Assembly: GCA_015680685.1 (NCBI GenBank)
Contig: MNCI01014407.1
Location: 970,532 to 1,034,531 of the forward strand
From: Gnetum montanum
Taxonomy: Eukaryota; Streptophyta; Gnetopsida; Gnetales; Gnetaceae
DNA length: 64,000 bases
Direction: 5' to 3'
In this document: positions 22,201 to 33,625 of the stretch, piece by piece
Layout: each line of letters opens with the position of its first letter
Position numbering within the stretch: position 1 is the first letter of the stretch
The notes under the pieces: generated by a model
Databases searched by the model: none
What the model was told of the DNA's origin: nothing
What the model saw: only the letters and a program-made list of their open reading frames with translations
Translations under genes and position numbers: made by a program

Positions 22201-23152
22201 GTGGATTCCCATTCACAATGAACCTTGGGCCATTAAGCGTCCTCGTCTATGTAGCACTTGGGATAAGCTTGGCATCTCCTCCCTCTCCTCTCTTCGCATT
22301 CATAATCGTTGGATTACTTGGACTGAATGTCACCTTATTTACGGTATTAATGCTGCTCAAAAGTCTACCTTTTGTACGATTTTGGATAGCTTGAACAAAA
22401 GTGTTGTTATTCAAGACTCCCTTGGTGGTTTTTTAGATCTTTCTTGGATTTCTGGTCATCAAGTTTTTCCCTATCATTCTAAGATTGTTTACTCTCTTAT
22501 TAATTCCACTACTAATATTTGGCCTAGATTCAACCATCTTTGGCAAGTTAATCTTAATGTGCAGGTTTGGAAGCAACGTATTCAGACTATTTGGACTACT
22601 CCTACTTCTTCAAAGATTCAACATTTTCTGTGGTATTTGATTCACCAAGGTCTTCCTGTGGGTGTTCGGCGCTCTCATTTGAGAGTTCCTAACCCACGAT
22701 GTCCTATTTGTCACAGGGAAGATGCATTTACTTTGTTTTTTTTTTCTTGTCCCCTTGCTCATAGCTCTTGGATTTGGTGTGGTAGGTTTTTACAGGGTTT
22801 TCGACCAAGCTTGGATGAGGTTCTTTTTGGTGACACTCCGCATCTTCAAGGCTCTTTGATTTATATCTGTGTCGCCTTCGTCTCCTTATTCTCCATGCTA
22901 TCTGGAAATTTCGTTGTAATGTGGTTTTTCAACGTGATTCTCCTACTAATATTCTCTCCTTGTCTATTCAAGGAGACATNNNNNNNNNNNNNNNNNNNNN
23001 NNNNNNNNNNNNNNNNNNNNNNNNNNNNNNNNNNNNNNNNNNNNNNNNNNNNNNNNNNNNNNNNNNNNNNNNNNNNNNNNNNNNNNNNNNNNNNNNNNNN
23101 NNNNNNNNNNNNNNNNNNNNCTACAACAACCAAAATGACAGCAATAAAATGA
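19283..23152 (+). pseudogene. L1-type LINE ORF2: endonuclease, RT, zf-RVT
   Basis: One reading frame runs the whole length with no frameshift up to the gap at 22980. Domains: apurinic-type endonuclease (19283-20000; SWNIWG start, LLQEVK, GGDFN, SDHFPIS), reverse transcriptase (about 20640-21620; GFDGIPIEFF, NWRPITLLNSVYKI, FLKLDYAKAYDKIEW, RQGCPLAPYLF and the catalytic FADDS at about 21389), connection region, and a C-terminal zinc finger (CPICHREDAFTLFFFSCP, about 22700). Stops interrupt it at 19328 TGA, 19517 TAG, 19649 TAG, 19850 TAG, 19889 TGA and 20789 TAG; from 20792 it is open to the gap. Each stop is one transition from an Arg, Gln or Trp codon. In a live copy the protein nicks DNA and primes reverse transcription. 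The 3' end is partly hidden by N. Confidence 0.92.
22980..23120. other. Assembly gap (141 N)
   Basis: It lies in the C-terminal or 3' UTR part of LINE ORF2. The sequence after it (CTACAACAACCAAAATG and AATAAAATG) would fit a LINE 3' end, but no poly(A) tail is visible. Confidence 0.99.
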
Positions 23153-24287
23153 AACCCTTTTGTTACTCAATTCAATATTTCCAAAAATGAAATTAAGCCT
23201 CAAGCCTCAACCAAATTTATAACAAATCAGGTCTGCTAATACTTTTGTTCAACGACTACCTGTGAGTAGCACCCTAGGGACTACCTGTGAGTAGCGCCAT
23301 AGGACCACGTCAAAGATGACCACATAGAAGACACAACTTAACTAAACTAGGCACAGCCCAGTAAGTCACCTCACCTACAATGATCCAAAACCTTTCAGAT
23401 GCTGAAAAATCAGCACTAATCATAATGAAGGGGAAAGTAAAAACAGAGCACCATGAGCTTGCATATGACCATTGGCCATGTGCTGGTGAGCTTCGTTGCT
23501 TTATAAGCAAACAGATTTTTAAAATAGTTGAACAAGCATGGATCCGTCATCATGTTCATGACCCATGACCCACCCTGTTTTGTTTTTTCTTTGAGAAAAA
23601 GAGCAAAAACCAGCAATGAACAATAAACACGGGTGAATGTGTGAGTCATGGCAGAACCTTTGATGCTCCCAAAGGCAGGCGAATCCATGCAAATGCAATG
23701 TTTTCCTCGCACGCCCCGTCCAAAACTTGATTTCCGTATGACCCATACTTGCTCCTTCGGCCTTCGGTTACCATAGTAGCCCTTTCGTGATTTCCGTGTG
23801 TTTGTTTATTTATTTGTACTCCCTTTTTTCTATGGTCCGTCTCATGCTGATGCCATGAATCTTGATTGCTTGCTTGCCACTTAACAAAGAAATGAAATTT
23901 TTGGTATGATTCAGAACAGGAGAAGATACGTAAGATTTTAATGCAAAATGCAGACATCGCAAGAACGAAAAAGGCAAGAACAATAGGAGGCAAGGCAAGG
24001 CCACCATTTCAATGTATATGTACAAATCCAGACAATAAACAATTATGAAATACGTACCCATTGCGAATTTAATGCGCTTCTGTACACGCTCCCGAATCCG
24101 ACGCTAACAGTTCGTTAAAATTTATCCCGAATCGCGAATCTCCGGTGCATAGGTGAAAAGTATAAGCATATGCTTATTTTATTTTTGGCCGATTACAGTT
24201 TGCAATTATAATTATTGATCCTGTTAAATCCTTGTAAACCGTTCAGATTCTAGGTATTTACGGTTACGTTTATGGATACATACATAT
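23153..24287. other. Unassigned low-copy-looking sequence
   Basis: GC-richer than the flanking repeats. A 15 bp word CTACCTGTGAGTAGC occurs twice (near 23257 and 23282). Minus-strand open frames between 23310 and 24061 overlap in several frames, and none has a recognisable domain. It could be the LINE 3' flank or a former unique target. No RNA gene is seen. Confidence 0.35.
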
Positions 24288-24566
24288 TATAATGTTAGAA
24301 TAAGGAGTAGTATAAAGATGGAATATGTTAACTATGTTTATGATAAGTGTTAGAAGATATACAATAATGTTGTAGAACATATATTATTAAGAAGAAAATT
24401 GTAAATTTGTGGTGAGTCTTTTTATGAGCTATTCAAGCCACCAATGTTAATCTTAAAAAATATATAAAAAGCATATTCATGTTACATGAATGTTGAACAC
24501 ATGTATTGTAATTAGGATTTATTATTATTAATGTATTTTGTACAAGTTCATTTGTCTATATATGAC
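24288..24566 (+). repeat. Left copy of a 280 bp direct repeat
   Basis: TATAATGTTAGAATAAGGAG to TTCATTTGTCTATATATGAC. It matches 55219-55498 over its full length with a few per cent difference by eye. The two copies bracket the 522 bp tandem array and everything inserted in it. The TGTTAG start is reminiscent of a small LTR, but I see no matching CA end or primer site. Possibly the ends of an unknown element, or a duplicated segment. Confidence 0.8.
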
Positions 24567-24912
24567 TAGCTTAGATATATATATATCAATTGGCCAACAC
24601 GATTTTAAAGAAGAAGAGGTTAACCAAGCCCGACTATAGGATGAGGTAACAAAATAACTAAAAATGGGAATCACTCATCCCTTCTCTATTTCTCTACCCT
24701 CTTGGTCACGTTTGTTTTGTCTTTGTTTGTTCATAACAAACAAAGACAAAGCAAACTTGACTGAGAGGGTAAAACCAAATTGGGTAAGTGGTAGAGAAAC
24801 AAATGAGAAACGAATAATTCCATTTTTAGTTATCTTGTTACCTTGTCTAATAGTTAGGCTTGGTTAACATCTTCTTCTTTAAAATTATTTCGACCAATAT
24901 ATATATAAGCTA
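24567..24912. mobile_element. Foldback/MITE-like element, near-perfect 346 bp hairpin
   Basis: The two halves are inverted complements over almost their full length: TAGCTTA-AT-repeat-TTGG at both ends, AAAGAAGAAGAGGTTAACCA in the left arm against its complement near 24870, and the core GTCTTTGTTTGTT-CAT-AACAAACAAAGAC (13 bp perfect stem, 3 nt loop, about 24719-24747). There is no coding capacity. It directly follows the left 280 bp repeat and is absent after the right copy, so it probably inserted at the TGAC edge. A transcript would fold as a long hairpin. Confidence 0.85.
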
Positions 24913-25542
24913 ATGGAGTGGTTTTGTGGGCTATGAGTAGAATTTAATTATTTTCTTAAACTTTTATGTTATCAATTATTATTATAAAGGACATAGTTAT
25001 AAATGCTCAAGTTGTTAAAATATTAATAGAACTATTTAAAGTCTTCTCCAACCCTAGACACCTTAATGGTAGCCATTGTGCTTTTAGCATATTCTTCTAA
25101 TTTTATAAAACCTAGGCAACATCATCATAGATATTAATTATAGATATAAGCTTAAAATAAAAGTTATAATATCCAAAACTTGATTAGCCAATTGTAGAAT
25201 AGGAGGAAGAGAAAGGAGAAATAGCTTGTGCTGCAACCTTCAAGCCATATGCTTAAAATTAAAGTTTTCAACCCTCTTCAAAATGAAAAGGGTGTTCCCC
25301 TTTTGTGCCAAATCCACATGTCCATATTTGAAAGCGAAAAAGCAACTCATTGAAGCTAAAAAATAAAGTAATGTAGCCATACCCTACCTTTCTTGGGATC
25401 TATCAATCAACCCACATGGCTTAACACTTAAGTCCACCATGTTAAGATTCAAGGCTTGCACTATCATTGTTAGTAGCAACATAGTCGAAAAGGCTGAAAA
25501 TAAATTCTTCTTATTAAATTTTTTTTCCATTTCTTATTATTC
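24913..25542. other. Unassigned AT-rich sequence
   Basis: It lies between the foldback element and the first unit of the 522 bp array. No ORF, domain or repeat boundary is recognised. Confidence 0.35.
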
Positions 25543-26769
25543 TTAATTAATATATGAGGCTATGAGCAATAGGAACTATGTGTTAAAGTGGAAATGAGTG
25601 TTTTGCAAATTCAAATGGCTTTGAAATAATCTTAAATTAAAAAATCATGATAATTCAAATAAAAATCATGCTTGCTTCAACAAATCTTTGCTATATACAA
25701 TTGTGTAACAACTTTGAACATATTTAATAAGAACTTTGCAACGAGTTGGAAGTGAGTGAGTGTTTTGTAGGATTGGATAAGTTTAAAATAATGTTTAAAT
25801 AGTTAGGAAATAGGTAAGATCGACATGTTTCAAGAATGACGATAAATTAGCAAGTCAGGTCAAATTATATCTAAAAGTTGCAAAAGTATACCTAAATCAG
25901 TTGATTTCTTTCTAAAAATAAGGTTTATTATAAAAGTCATGCTAAGTTAATTTAGGTTGGGGGCAAAAAATTTCTAATCCAATCACTAATTGTTAAATTA
26001 GTGATTTATTGCCGAATTAGAAAACTATGATTCGAAGGAATGTAACTATCTATCCTAAAGTCCCTTAATTAATATATGAGCTTATGAGTAATAGGAACTA
26101 TGTGATAAAGTGGAAATGAATGTTTTGGAAATTTAGATGGCTTTGAAATAATCACAAATTAAAAATTCATGATCATTCAAATAAAAAGCACACATGATTT
26201 AGCAAGTTTTTGCTATATATAGTTTTGTAACAACTTTTGAACATATTTAATAAGAAATTTGCAATGAGTTGGAAGTGATTGAGTGTTTTGCAAGATTGGA
26301 TAAGTTTATAGTAATGTTTAAATAGTTAGGAAATAGGTCAGATCGACATGTTTCAAGAATCACGATAAATTGGCAAGTTAGGCTGAATTATATTTAAAAG
26401 TTGCAAAAGTATACCTAAAGCTGTTGATTTTTTTCTAAAAATAAGGTTTATTATAAAAGTCATGTTGAGTCAATTTAGGTTGGGGGCAAAAAATATTTGA
26501 TTTGATTTCTAATTGTTAAATTAGTGATTTATTGTTGAATTAGAAAACTATGATTTAAAGGAATGTAACTATCTATCCTAAAGTTCCTTAATTAATATAT
26601 GAGCTTATGAGTAATAGGAACTATGTGATAAAGTGGAAATGAGTGTTTTGCAAATTTGGATGGCTTTGAAATAATCATAAATTAAGAAATCATGATCATT
26701 CAAATAAAAATCATGCATGATTTAGCAAATTTTTGCTATATAAAATTGTGTAACAACTTTGAACATATT
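25543..26769 (+). repeat. 522 bp tandem repeat: units 1, 2 and first part of unit 3
   Basis: Units begin TTAATTAATATATGAG at 25543, 26065 and 26588. A second landmark, AGGTTGGGGGCAAAAAA, recurs with the same 523 bp spacing. Unit 3 stops at 26769 at the target duplication ATATT of the composite retroelement and resumes at 54243. AT-rich and non-coding, satellite-like but short. I cannot tell how widespread the unit is outside this window. Confidence 0.92.
26765..26769. other. Target-site duplication, left (ATATT)
   Basis: ATATT precedes the TGATGAG LTR start and is repeated at 54238-54242 after the CTCATCA LTR end. Joining the flanks restores GAACATATTTAATAAG, exactly as in the uninterrupted repeat units. 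Confidence 0.92.
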
Positions 26770-27327
26770 TGATGAGAGTGTTTACTCTAGCAGTTATTCT
26801 AATTATTAGAGTGGTTACTCTAATTATTAGAGTAGTTGCTCCCAAGCCTATAAATACAGTGCCCAGGTGCACAATTGGAAGGAGGTCTTTTAGCAGTCAA
26901 GTAGCAAAACTTTTATAGTCTGTTTGAAAGTTAGAGTATTTTCCAAGTTCCCGTAGTAGGAGGTCTAATTATGGACGGATCTTTATTCGAGCATTGTGTA
27001 CCTGAGCACACCTTGTGTATAGCAATAAAGATGAGCTCTTGGATTCATCCTTGTAGCACTTGAGATTTGTTTTCTTACGCATTTATTTTATTTTATTTTC
27101 TTATGCATTTATTTTATTTTATGCACCTTACATTTCTATTATTAGCACAACAATTCATTTTGATCAATTAAGCAAATCGTCAAATTACACAAGCACAACC
27201 ACTTCGAGTATACGTGTAATGCTAGATAACCTAGTGCAGGACATAAAAACATAAAAGCTATAAAAATCATATGCCTCAAGCTTACTTAACCATACAATTG
27301 CTTCAAGCTTACTTAACTATACAATCA
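26770..27327 (+). repeat. Left LTR, plus orientation, truncated
   Basis: Starts TGATGAGAGTGTTTACTC. U3 holds CTCTAATTATTAGAG palindromes (26795-26836) just before TATAAATA at 26849-26856, with AATAAAGATG near 27023. Relative to the right LTR (53387-54237) it lacks about 170 bp between two CTAGT words near 27230 and the last about 160 bp of U5. At about 27327 it turns into its own inverted copy. Confidence 0.85.
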
Positions 27328-28114
27328 TGATTGCATAGTTAAGTAAGCTTGAGGCATATGATTTTTATAGCTTTTATGTTTTTATGTCCTACGCTGGTAA
27401 GGAAGGAGAGAAATAACTAAGTGACTAATTTAACTTAACTACTTATTAACTAAGTTCTAACTAATCCTAACACCAGTATCCATTCCCACTTGCCATACAC
27501 ATCTTGAACCAATGCAACACTGTTGGGATTACCAAACACTAATTGTTATTGGGTTACCAAGCATTACACACATGCCTGAAGTGGTCGTGCTTGTGTAATT
27601 TAACGATTTTCTTAATTGATCAAAATGAATTGTTGTTCTAATAACAGAAATGTAAAATGCATATAATAAAATAAATGCATAAGAAAATAAAATAAAATAA
27701 ATGAGTAAGAAAACAAATCTTGAGTGCTGCAAGGATGAATCAAAGAGCTCATCTTTATTGTCGTACACAAGGTATGCTCATGTACACAATGCTCGAATAA
27801 AGATCTATCCACACTTAAAATTCCTACTGTGGGCACTTGGAAAACACTCTAACTTTCAAATAGACTATAAAATTTTGCTACTTGACTACTAAAAGACTTC
27901 TCTCCAATTGTGCACTTGGGCATTCTATTTATAGACTTGGGAGTAACTACTCTAATAATTAGAGTAACCACTTTAATAATTAGAATAACTACTAAAGTAA
28001 CCACTAGAGTAACCACTAGAGTAACCACTCTAATAATTAGAATAACTACTAAAGTAACTGCTAGAGTACCCACTCTAATAATTAGAATAATTGCTAGAGT
28101 AACCGCTCCCATCA
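27328..28114 (-). repeat. LTR, minus orientation, U5 end missing
   Basis: On the minus strand it begins TGATGGGAGCGG at 28114 (the plus copies read TGATGAGAG). It carries the same CTCTAATTATTAGAG-type array (27945-28100), TATAAATAGA near 27926-27935 and an R region, and stops at the palindrome centre. It lacks the same final U5 segment as the left partial LTR. It is preceded, on the minus strand, by a purine tract GTGGGGGTA. Confidence 0.85.
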
Positions 28115-28438
28115 TACCCCCACGACTGAATGAAAACTCATCCTCAAGTTCCTTACAAAATATTGGGAAGGTATGAGATTATTAACCAATTGACAACTAA
28201 TGGTGGAATGGGATGATAGACTCAATGTGCCCAATGAATGGATCAATAAGCATATTACAACATTAGTGTTCATGACCATTGTGGTGAACACTCGTACATA
28301 AATGACATCCCATCCTTTATTTGGCAGCTTGAAGAGAAAAAGAGAGAGAGAAAGAAGATGGAGCATGTTGCCACCAATGCCAAGATTGTGCCTTTCATCG
28401 TTTATCCATAAGCATGCCACCAAATTTTCTCCTTTCAT
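28112..28438 (-). CDS. 3' ORF next to the polypurine tract, minus arm
   Basis: A 108-codon frame on the minus strand. It ends GTATGA, so its stop is the first three bases of the LTR. A hydrophobic stretch (TNVVICLLIHSLGTLSL) lies in the middle. The plus arm has the same frame at 53090-53389. It occupies the position where Athila elements carry an env-like gene, but it is far shorter and shows no env motif. The two arms are not independent witnesses, so coding is only suggested. Confidence 0.35.
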   Translation of the reverse strand: MKGENLVACLWINDERHNLGIGGNMLHLLSLSLFLFKLPNKGWDVIYVRVFTTMVMNTNVVICLLIHSLGTLSLSSHSTISCQLVNNLIPSQYFVRNLRMSFHSVVGV

Positions 28439-30040
28439 AAATGCTTTAGTTCTTGTCCATCCTAAGTGCTTCCTCCAAGCCTAGTTCATTGTTTGTATGA
28501 TCACCATCTGCACAAACAACATAGTCACAAATGAGCAGGGATAGATAATCCAAAATGCAGTTGATATTTTGCCTTGATATGAAGTGCATTGGCTAAGTTG
28601 TGGTTATGGCAGAAATTGATTTAGAGATTTATCATTGGCAATTACCCAAGGTGTAGGGGTTAGGCAATTAGTAAAATTGAAAAAATTGAAAAATTTGTGC
28701 AAGGACCCCCATGACTAAGAGTGAACCTCCAGTAGCTATAAGATGAAAAAATATGAGGAATAAGAAGATGGAAAAAAATAACAACAGCAATGCCAATAAA
28801 ATGGATGCCATGGATGGGGATGAAATAAGAAATGATTGATTGCAGGAAATGTTTGAGGACAAGAAGTTAATAATTGCACCAAAAAGGAATGCCAGTGGGT
28901 CCTCCCCAAAGAAGGCTCATACCTTTTATGCCTTGACAAACCCACAAACCAAAGAGTCTATAGGCTCTAGGAATGTCATTTGGAAGCAAGAGTTAAAAAA
29001 TTACCCACAAGAATTCACCAAATAAAAATAATGCATCAACCCAGAATGAACTAATGATAAAGTTGGCAATGAGGTGGAAAATGGGAAGAAATATGGAGAG
29101 GAGAGAATGGAATGGAATCCCAAGAATAAGGTTGTGTAAAGCCCCTTGTGAATTTCATGGTTAAGATAACTATGTAGAACTCATCCGAAATCCAGACCCA
29201 AATCAACCACATTCAATGACCTTGCATCAATATACTTGACCAATCCATCCACTTAAAGAAACAAGAATGCTTCCATAAAGAGTCACACCATTCTGAGGAG
29301 AGCAAGATGGAGAAGAAGGAAGCAAAAAAATGCCTTAGTTAGAAGGAACCTTCAAGCATGGGTAACATGTCTTTCCCATGCCATATCCAATGCTTGTAGC
29401 CCATATTGCTTTATTTTGTCTAATGGGTGTTCTTTGAATTCTCACCTTTTTCTCTTTTTTTCTCTCTCTCTTTTTTATGTTTATGTATGAGAACCACACC
29501 ATGCAAATACTTATTTTTATTCACTTAGCTTCCTGATATTTGAACAATGTTAGAATGATGAAAAATCGTAGAAAAAGCATCCAAGCACCTAAGAGGATGG
29601 CCAGCACCAATGCATCGAATCCCCTTGAAGTCACATCCTTTTCATCCTTTGAGTCTTTCCTTGGTTTGAAAAATACCTAGCCACCAATTCATTAACAAGT
29701 TTACTTAGAAAAAGGGGACTATAAAATTCGAAGCCAAAGGAGACCATAGAGTTGTATGAATGAGTGGATGGCGTGGACTCATTGACTATTTTACCAAAAA
29801 AACCATACCTTAATATCAGCATCATAATTCAAAGGTAAAAACCAAACACTAGCAATCAATATGATATAATTCAATTCACCATCATGAGCACTTATTAGAT
29901 GATGAATAAAAGTAAATCAAGCAAACAAAGAAATAGTAAAAACATGAATGATGGTGTAAAACAAAAATAAGAAAAGGTTAAAGAATGTGTAAAACAAAAA
30001 TATGTAAAACAAAAATTCAAAAAGAACTGAGGTCCTAGAA
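28439..30040. other. Non-coding 3' region of the minus arm
   Basis: It corresponds in mirror image to 32210-33625 plus 52894-53080 of the plus arm. It includes the uninterrupted version of the Tat insertion site near 28610-28660 and A-rich tracts next to the end of integrase (29930-30020). No domain is seen. Confidence 0.6.
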
Positions 30041-30043
30041 TAG

Positions 30044-31540
30044 TTAGCATAGGTAGCTATATCCCCCATGATTGAGTTGGAAGGAGGAGATCCAAAATAG
30101 TGAGAAAAGTTGTCCACTAACAAAGGTAGCATGTGTACTGGTTTTCCTAAGCTTATGAAAAGGTTTGGTTTGTTGCATGTTGACCAATAGTTTCTCATCT
30201 GGTCTCTCAGGTTTGTATATTGTCATAATCCTTGAAAGAATAGTTGCATAAATAATATAAGGTCCTTTCCACAGTGTTTGAAATTTAGTACGTTGTGGCA
30301 CATGTGTGGGATTCTAGTAAAGAACCTTATCTCCTGGTTGATATTTAACTTTCCTAATCATTAGGTAATGATGTTGCTTATTGAATGCCTTGTGCAATTT
30401 GTTAGATGATAGGGTAGCTATTCGATTTTCATCTAGCAAATTAAGGGTTACTAACCGTTATTTCTGTGCTAGGTCAAGATCAAGGTTGAGGTCACATGCT
30501 ATAGATAATGTAAAGAGCTCAATTTGAATGGGAACCATTGGTAATTTACCATACACAAACTCATAGGGAGAGTAGCTTGTAGGAAGTTTCCATGTGAAGT
30601 GGTATGCCCAAAGAGCGTTGTTCATTTTAGTGCTCATGTTTCACCTAAACTTGCTAATAGTTCTTGTCAATATTTTTGTGATCTCCCTGTTGGTGACTTT
30701 GGCTTGATTGTTCGCTTGGGGGTGGTATGGTGTAGTCAATATATGCTCAACACATAAGCTTTGCATTAATTTCCAAAAATTTGCACCTGTGAAGTGTGTA
30801 CCATTGTCTAAAATAAGTGCACGTGGCACACCAAACTTGTTTATAATTTGTTGTTGAATAAATCGTGCAGCTATAGATGATGTACAATGTTTAATAGTAG
30901 CTTCTTCCATCCATTTTGTTAGGTGATCAATGGCAAAAATAATATAAGCTTTTCGATTAGACATTGGTGTAATCGGCCCCATAAAATCAATTCCCCAAAT
31001 GTCGAAGGGTTCTAATGGTTGAATCCATTGTTGCAGACCCTCCATTCTAGCAATCATTCCCCCATCACATTGACAGTGCTTACAAGATTGGACGAAATAA
31101 TGAGCATCCCAAAATAATGTAGGCCAGTAATATCCTACTAGAAAGATCTTCATGGCTATTCATCTCCCAACATAATGACCTAGAGAAAAACCCTCACGAG
31201 CATCTTGGAGAACTTGCAGTTAATCTATATCAGGAACACACCATTGAACCAAGTCATCAGGACACACCATGAGCATCTTTGTAAATTTTCCCATTAATTT
31301 TCATAAAGTACTTGGCTCGATGAAGAAACTATTGTTTCTTCTTAAGGTTTAACTCTTGTGGTATTTGTTGGGTGAGGAGATAGATAAGAATGCTACTATA
31401 CCAGTTTGTCTCCATGGGTGATTGATTATTCACTACACTAGCAAAGAGGAATTCATTAGGGAAATAATCAAAAATTGGATACTCATCCTCTTTATTGTCC
31501 TATTGCAACTAAGATAAATGATCAACAACTATGTTTGAAC
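30044..31540 (-). pseudogene. Athila-like RNase H tail and integrase, minus arm
   Basis: Minus-strand order: end of RNase H (SNIVVDHLS, about 31535), linker, integrase zinc-binding part (GYYWPTLFWDAHYF then SCKHCQ, about 31130-31075), catalytic core with WGIDFMGP (first Asp) and LILDNGTHFTG (second Asp), and then PQANNQAKVTNREI (about 30720-30680), where the third catalytic Glu of the usual QAEVSNRE is Lys. A C-terminal domain (KFQTLWKGPYIIYA, about 30300) follows. Stops occur between RNase H and the zinc finger. The integrase could not have been active. Confidence 0.85.
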
Positions 31541-32203
31541 GATCAAGCTAAATTCACCAATAGGGATATTACAAAAATATTGACAAGAACTATTAGCAAG
31601 TTTAGGCGAGACTAGAGTACTGAACTGAATGATGCTCTTTGGGCATACCGCTCCACATGGAAACTTCCTACAGGCTACTCTCCTTATGAGTTAGTGTATG
31701 ATAAATTACCAATGCTTTCCATTCAAACTAAGCTTTGTACACTATCCACAGCAAGTGACCTCAACCTTGACCTTGACCTAGCACAGAAACAACGGTTAGT
31801 AACCCTTAATTTTCTTGATGAAAATCAACTAGCTACCCTATCATCTAATGAATTGCATAAGGCATTCAATAAGCAATGTCATGACCTAAGGATTAGGAAA
31901 GTTAAATATCAACTAGGAGATAAGGTTCTCTACTGGAATCCCACACATGCCACAACGTACTAAATTTCAAACACTATGAGAGAACCTTATATTATTTACG
32001 CAACTTTTCCTTTAGGGGCAATAACAATATACAAACCTAAGAGCCTAGACAAGAAACTGTTGGTTAATCTACAACAAACCAAACCTTTTTATGAGCTTAG
32101 GACAACTAGTACACATGCTACTTTTATTAGTCGACAACCTTGCTCACTATTTCGGATCTCCTCCTTCCAACTCAATTGTGGGGGAGATGGCTACCTATGC
32201 TAA
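31541..32203 (+). pseudogene. Integrase C-terminal half, plus arm
   Basis: Begins inside the integrase core at DQAKFTNRDITKIL (about 31541) and continues through ALWAYRSTWKLPTGYSPYEL and the C-terminal domain (EPYIIYATFPLGAITIYKP, 31976 onward). It is the inverted counterpart of 30720-30044 in the minus arm and carries the same Glu-to-Lys change. Everything upstream of the catalytic Glu is missing. The junction with the minus arm lies at 31531-31550. Confidence 0.85.
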
Positions 32204-33625
32204 CCATTCTAGGCCCTCAATGTTTTTTGAATTTTTGTTTTACAGATTTTTGTTTACACATCTTTTCAACTTTTCTTATTTTTGTTTTACACCATCATTC
32301 ATATTTTTACTATTTGTTTGATTGCTTGATTTACTTTTATTCATTATCCAATAAGTGCTCATGATGGTAGATTGAATTATATCATATTGATTGCTAATGT
32401 TTGGTTTTTACCTTTGAATTATGATGCTGATATTAAGGTATGTTTCTTTTGGTAAAACAAGCAATGAGTCCTCACCATCCACTCATCCATACAACTCTAT
32501 GATTTCCTTTGGCTTGAAGCTATACAGTCCCTCTTTTTCTAAGTAAACTTTGAATGAATTTGTGGCTAGGTATTTTTCAAACCAAGAAAAGACTCAAAGG
32601 ATGAAAAGGCTATGACTTCCAAAGGATTCAATGCATTGGTATTGGCTATTCTCTTGGGTGCTTAGATGCTTTTTCTTAGGTTTTCCACCATTTTGGCATT
32701 GTTCAAATATCAGAAAGCTAAGTGAGTAAAAATAAGTCTTTGTATGATATGGTTCTCATGCATAAACATAAAAAAAAAAAAGAAAAATGTGAGAATTCAA
32801 AGCACACCCCTTAGACATAATAAAGCAATATGGGCTACAAGCACTAGTTATGGAACTAGAAAGACATGTTACCCATGCCTAAAGGTTACCTCTAACTAAA
32901 GCCCTTTCTCACTTCCTGCTTCTCCATCTCACTCTCCTCGAAATGGTGGTGAATTTTTGTAGAAGCATTCTTGTTGCTTCAAGTAAATGGATTGGTCAAG
33001 TGTGTTGATGTGAGATCATTGAATGTGGTTGGTTTGAGTCTGGATTTGGGATGAGTTCTACTTAATTATCTTAACCATGAAATACACAAGGGGCTTTACA
33101 CAACCTTGTTCTTGGGATTCCATTCCATTCTCTCCTCTCCATCTTTCTTCCCATTTTCCACCTCATTGTCAATTTTATCATTAGTTTGTTCTGGGTTGAT
33201 GCATTGTTTTTCTTTGGTGAATTCTTGTGGATAAGTTTTTAAGTCTTGCTTCCAAATGACATTCCTAGAGCCTATGGACTCTTTGGTTTGTGGGTTGGTT
33301 AGGATATAAAAGGCATGAGCCTACTTTGGCGAGGACCCACTAGCATTCTTTTCTTGGTGCAATTGTTAACTTCTTTTCCTTAAACATTTCCTACAATCAA
33401 TCATTTTTTGTTTCATCCCCATCCATGAAATCCATTTTATTAATGTTGTCGTTGTTATTTTTTCCCATCTTTCTTGTTCCTCACATTTTTCCAACTTATA
33501 GCTACTAGAGGTTCGCTCTTAGTTGTGGGGGCCCTAGCACAAATTTTTTAATTTTTTCCATTTTACCATTTTCCTAACCCCTACACCTTGGGTAGTCACC
33601 AATGATAAATCTTTGAACTAGTTTT
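32204..33625 (+). other. Non-coding 3' region of the plus arm, up to the Tat insertion
   Basis: Mirror copy of 30040-28640. T-rich tract after integrase (32215-32340), then phrases such as ACATGTTACCCATGCC (about 32865) shared with the minus arm and with the element at 57004-59826. It is cut at 33625 by the 19.26 kb Tat element and resumes at 52894. Confidence 0.75.

Noticed and set aside
23416-24061. Cluster of overlapping minus-strand ORFs after the LINE
   Set aside because: Three frames overlap, compositions differ and no domain or splice pattern is recognisable, so I do not call a gene.
26770-28114. Two independent solo LTRs side by side
   Set aside because: There is no target duplication between them, both lack the same U5 end, and the outer duplication pairs 26765 with 54238.
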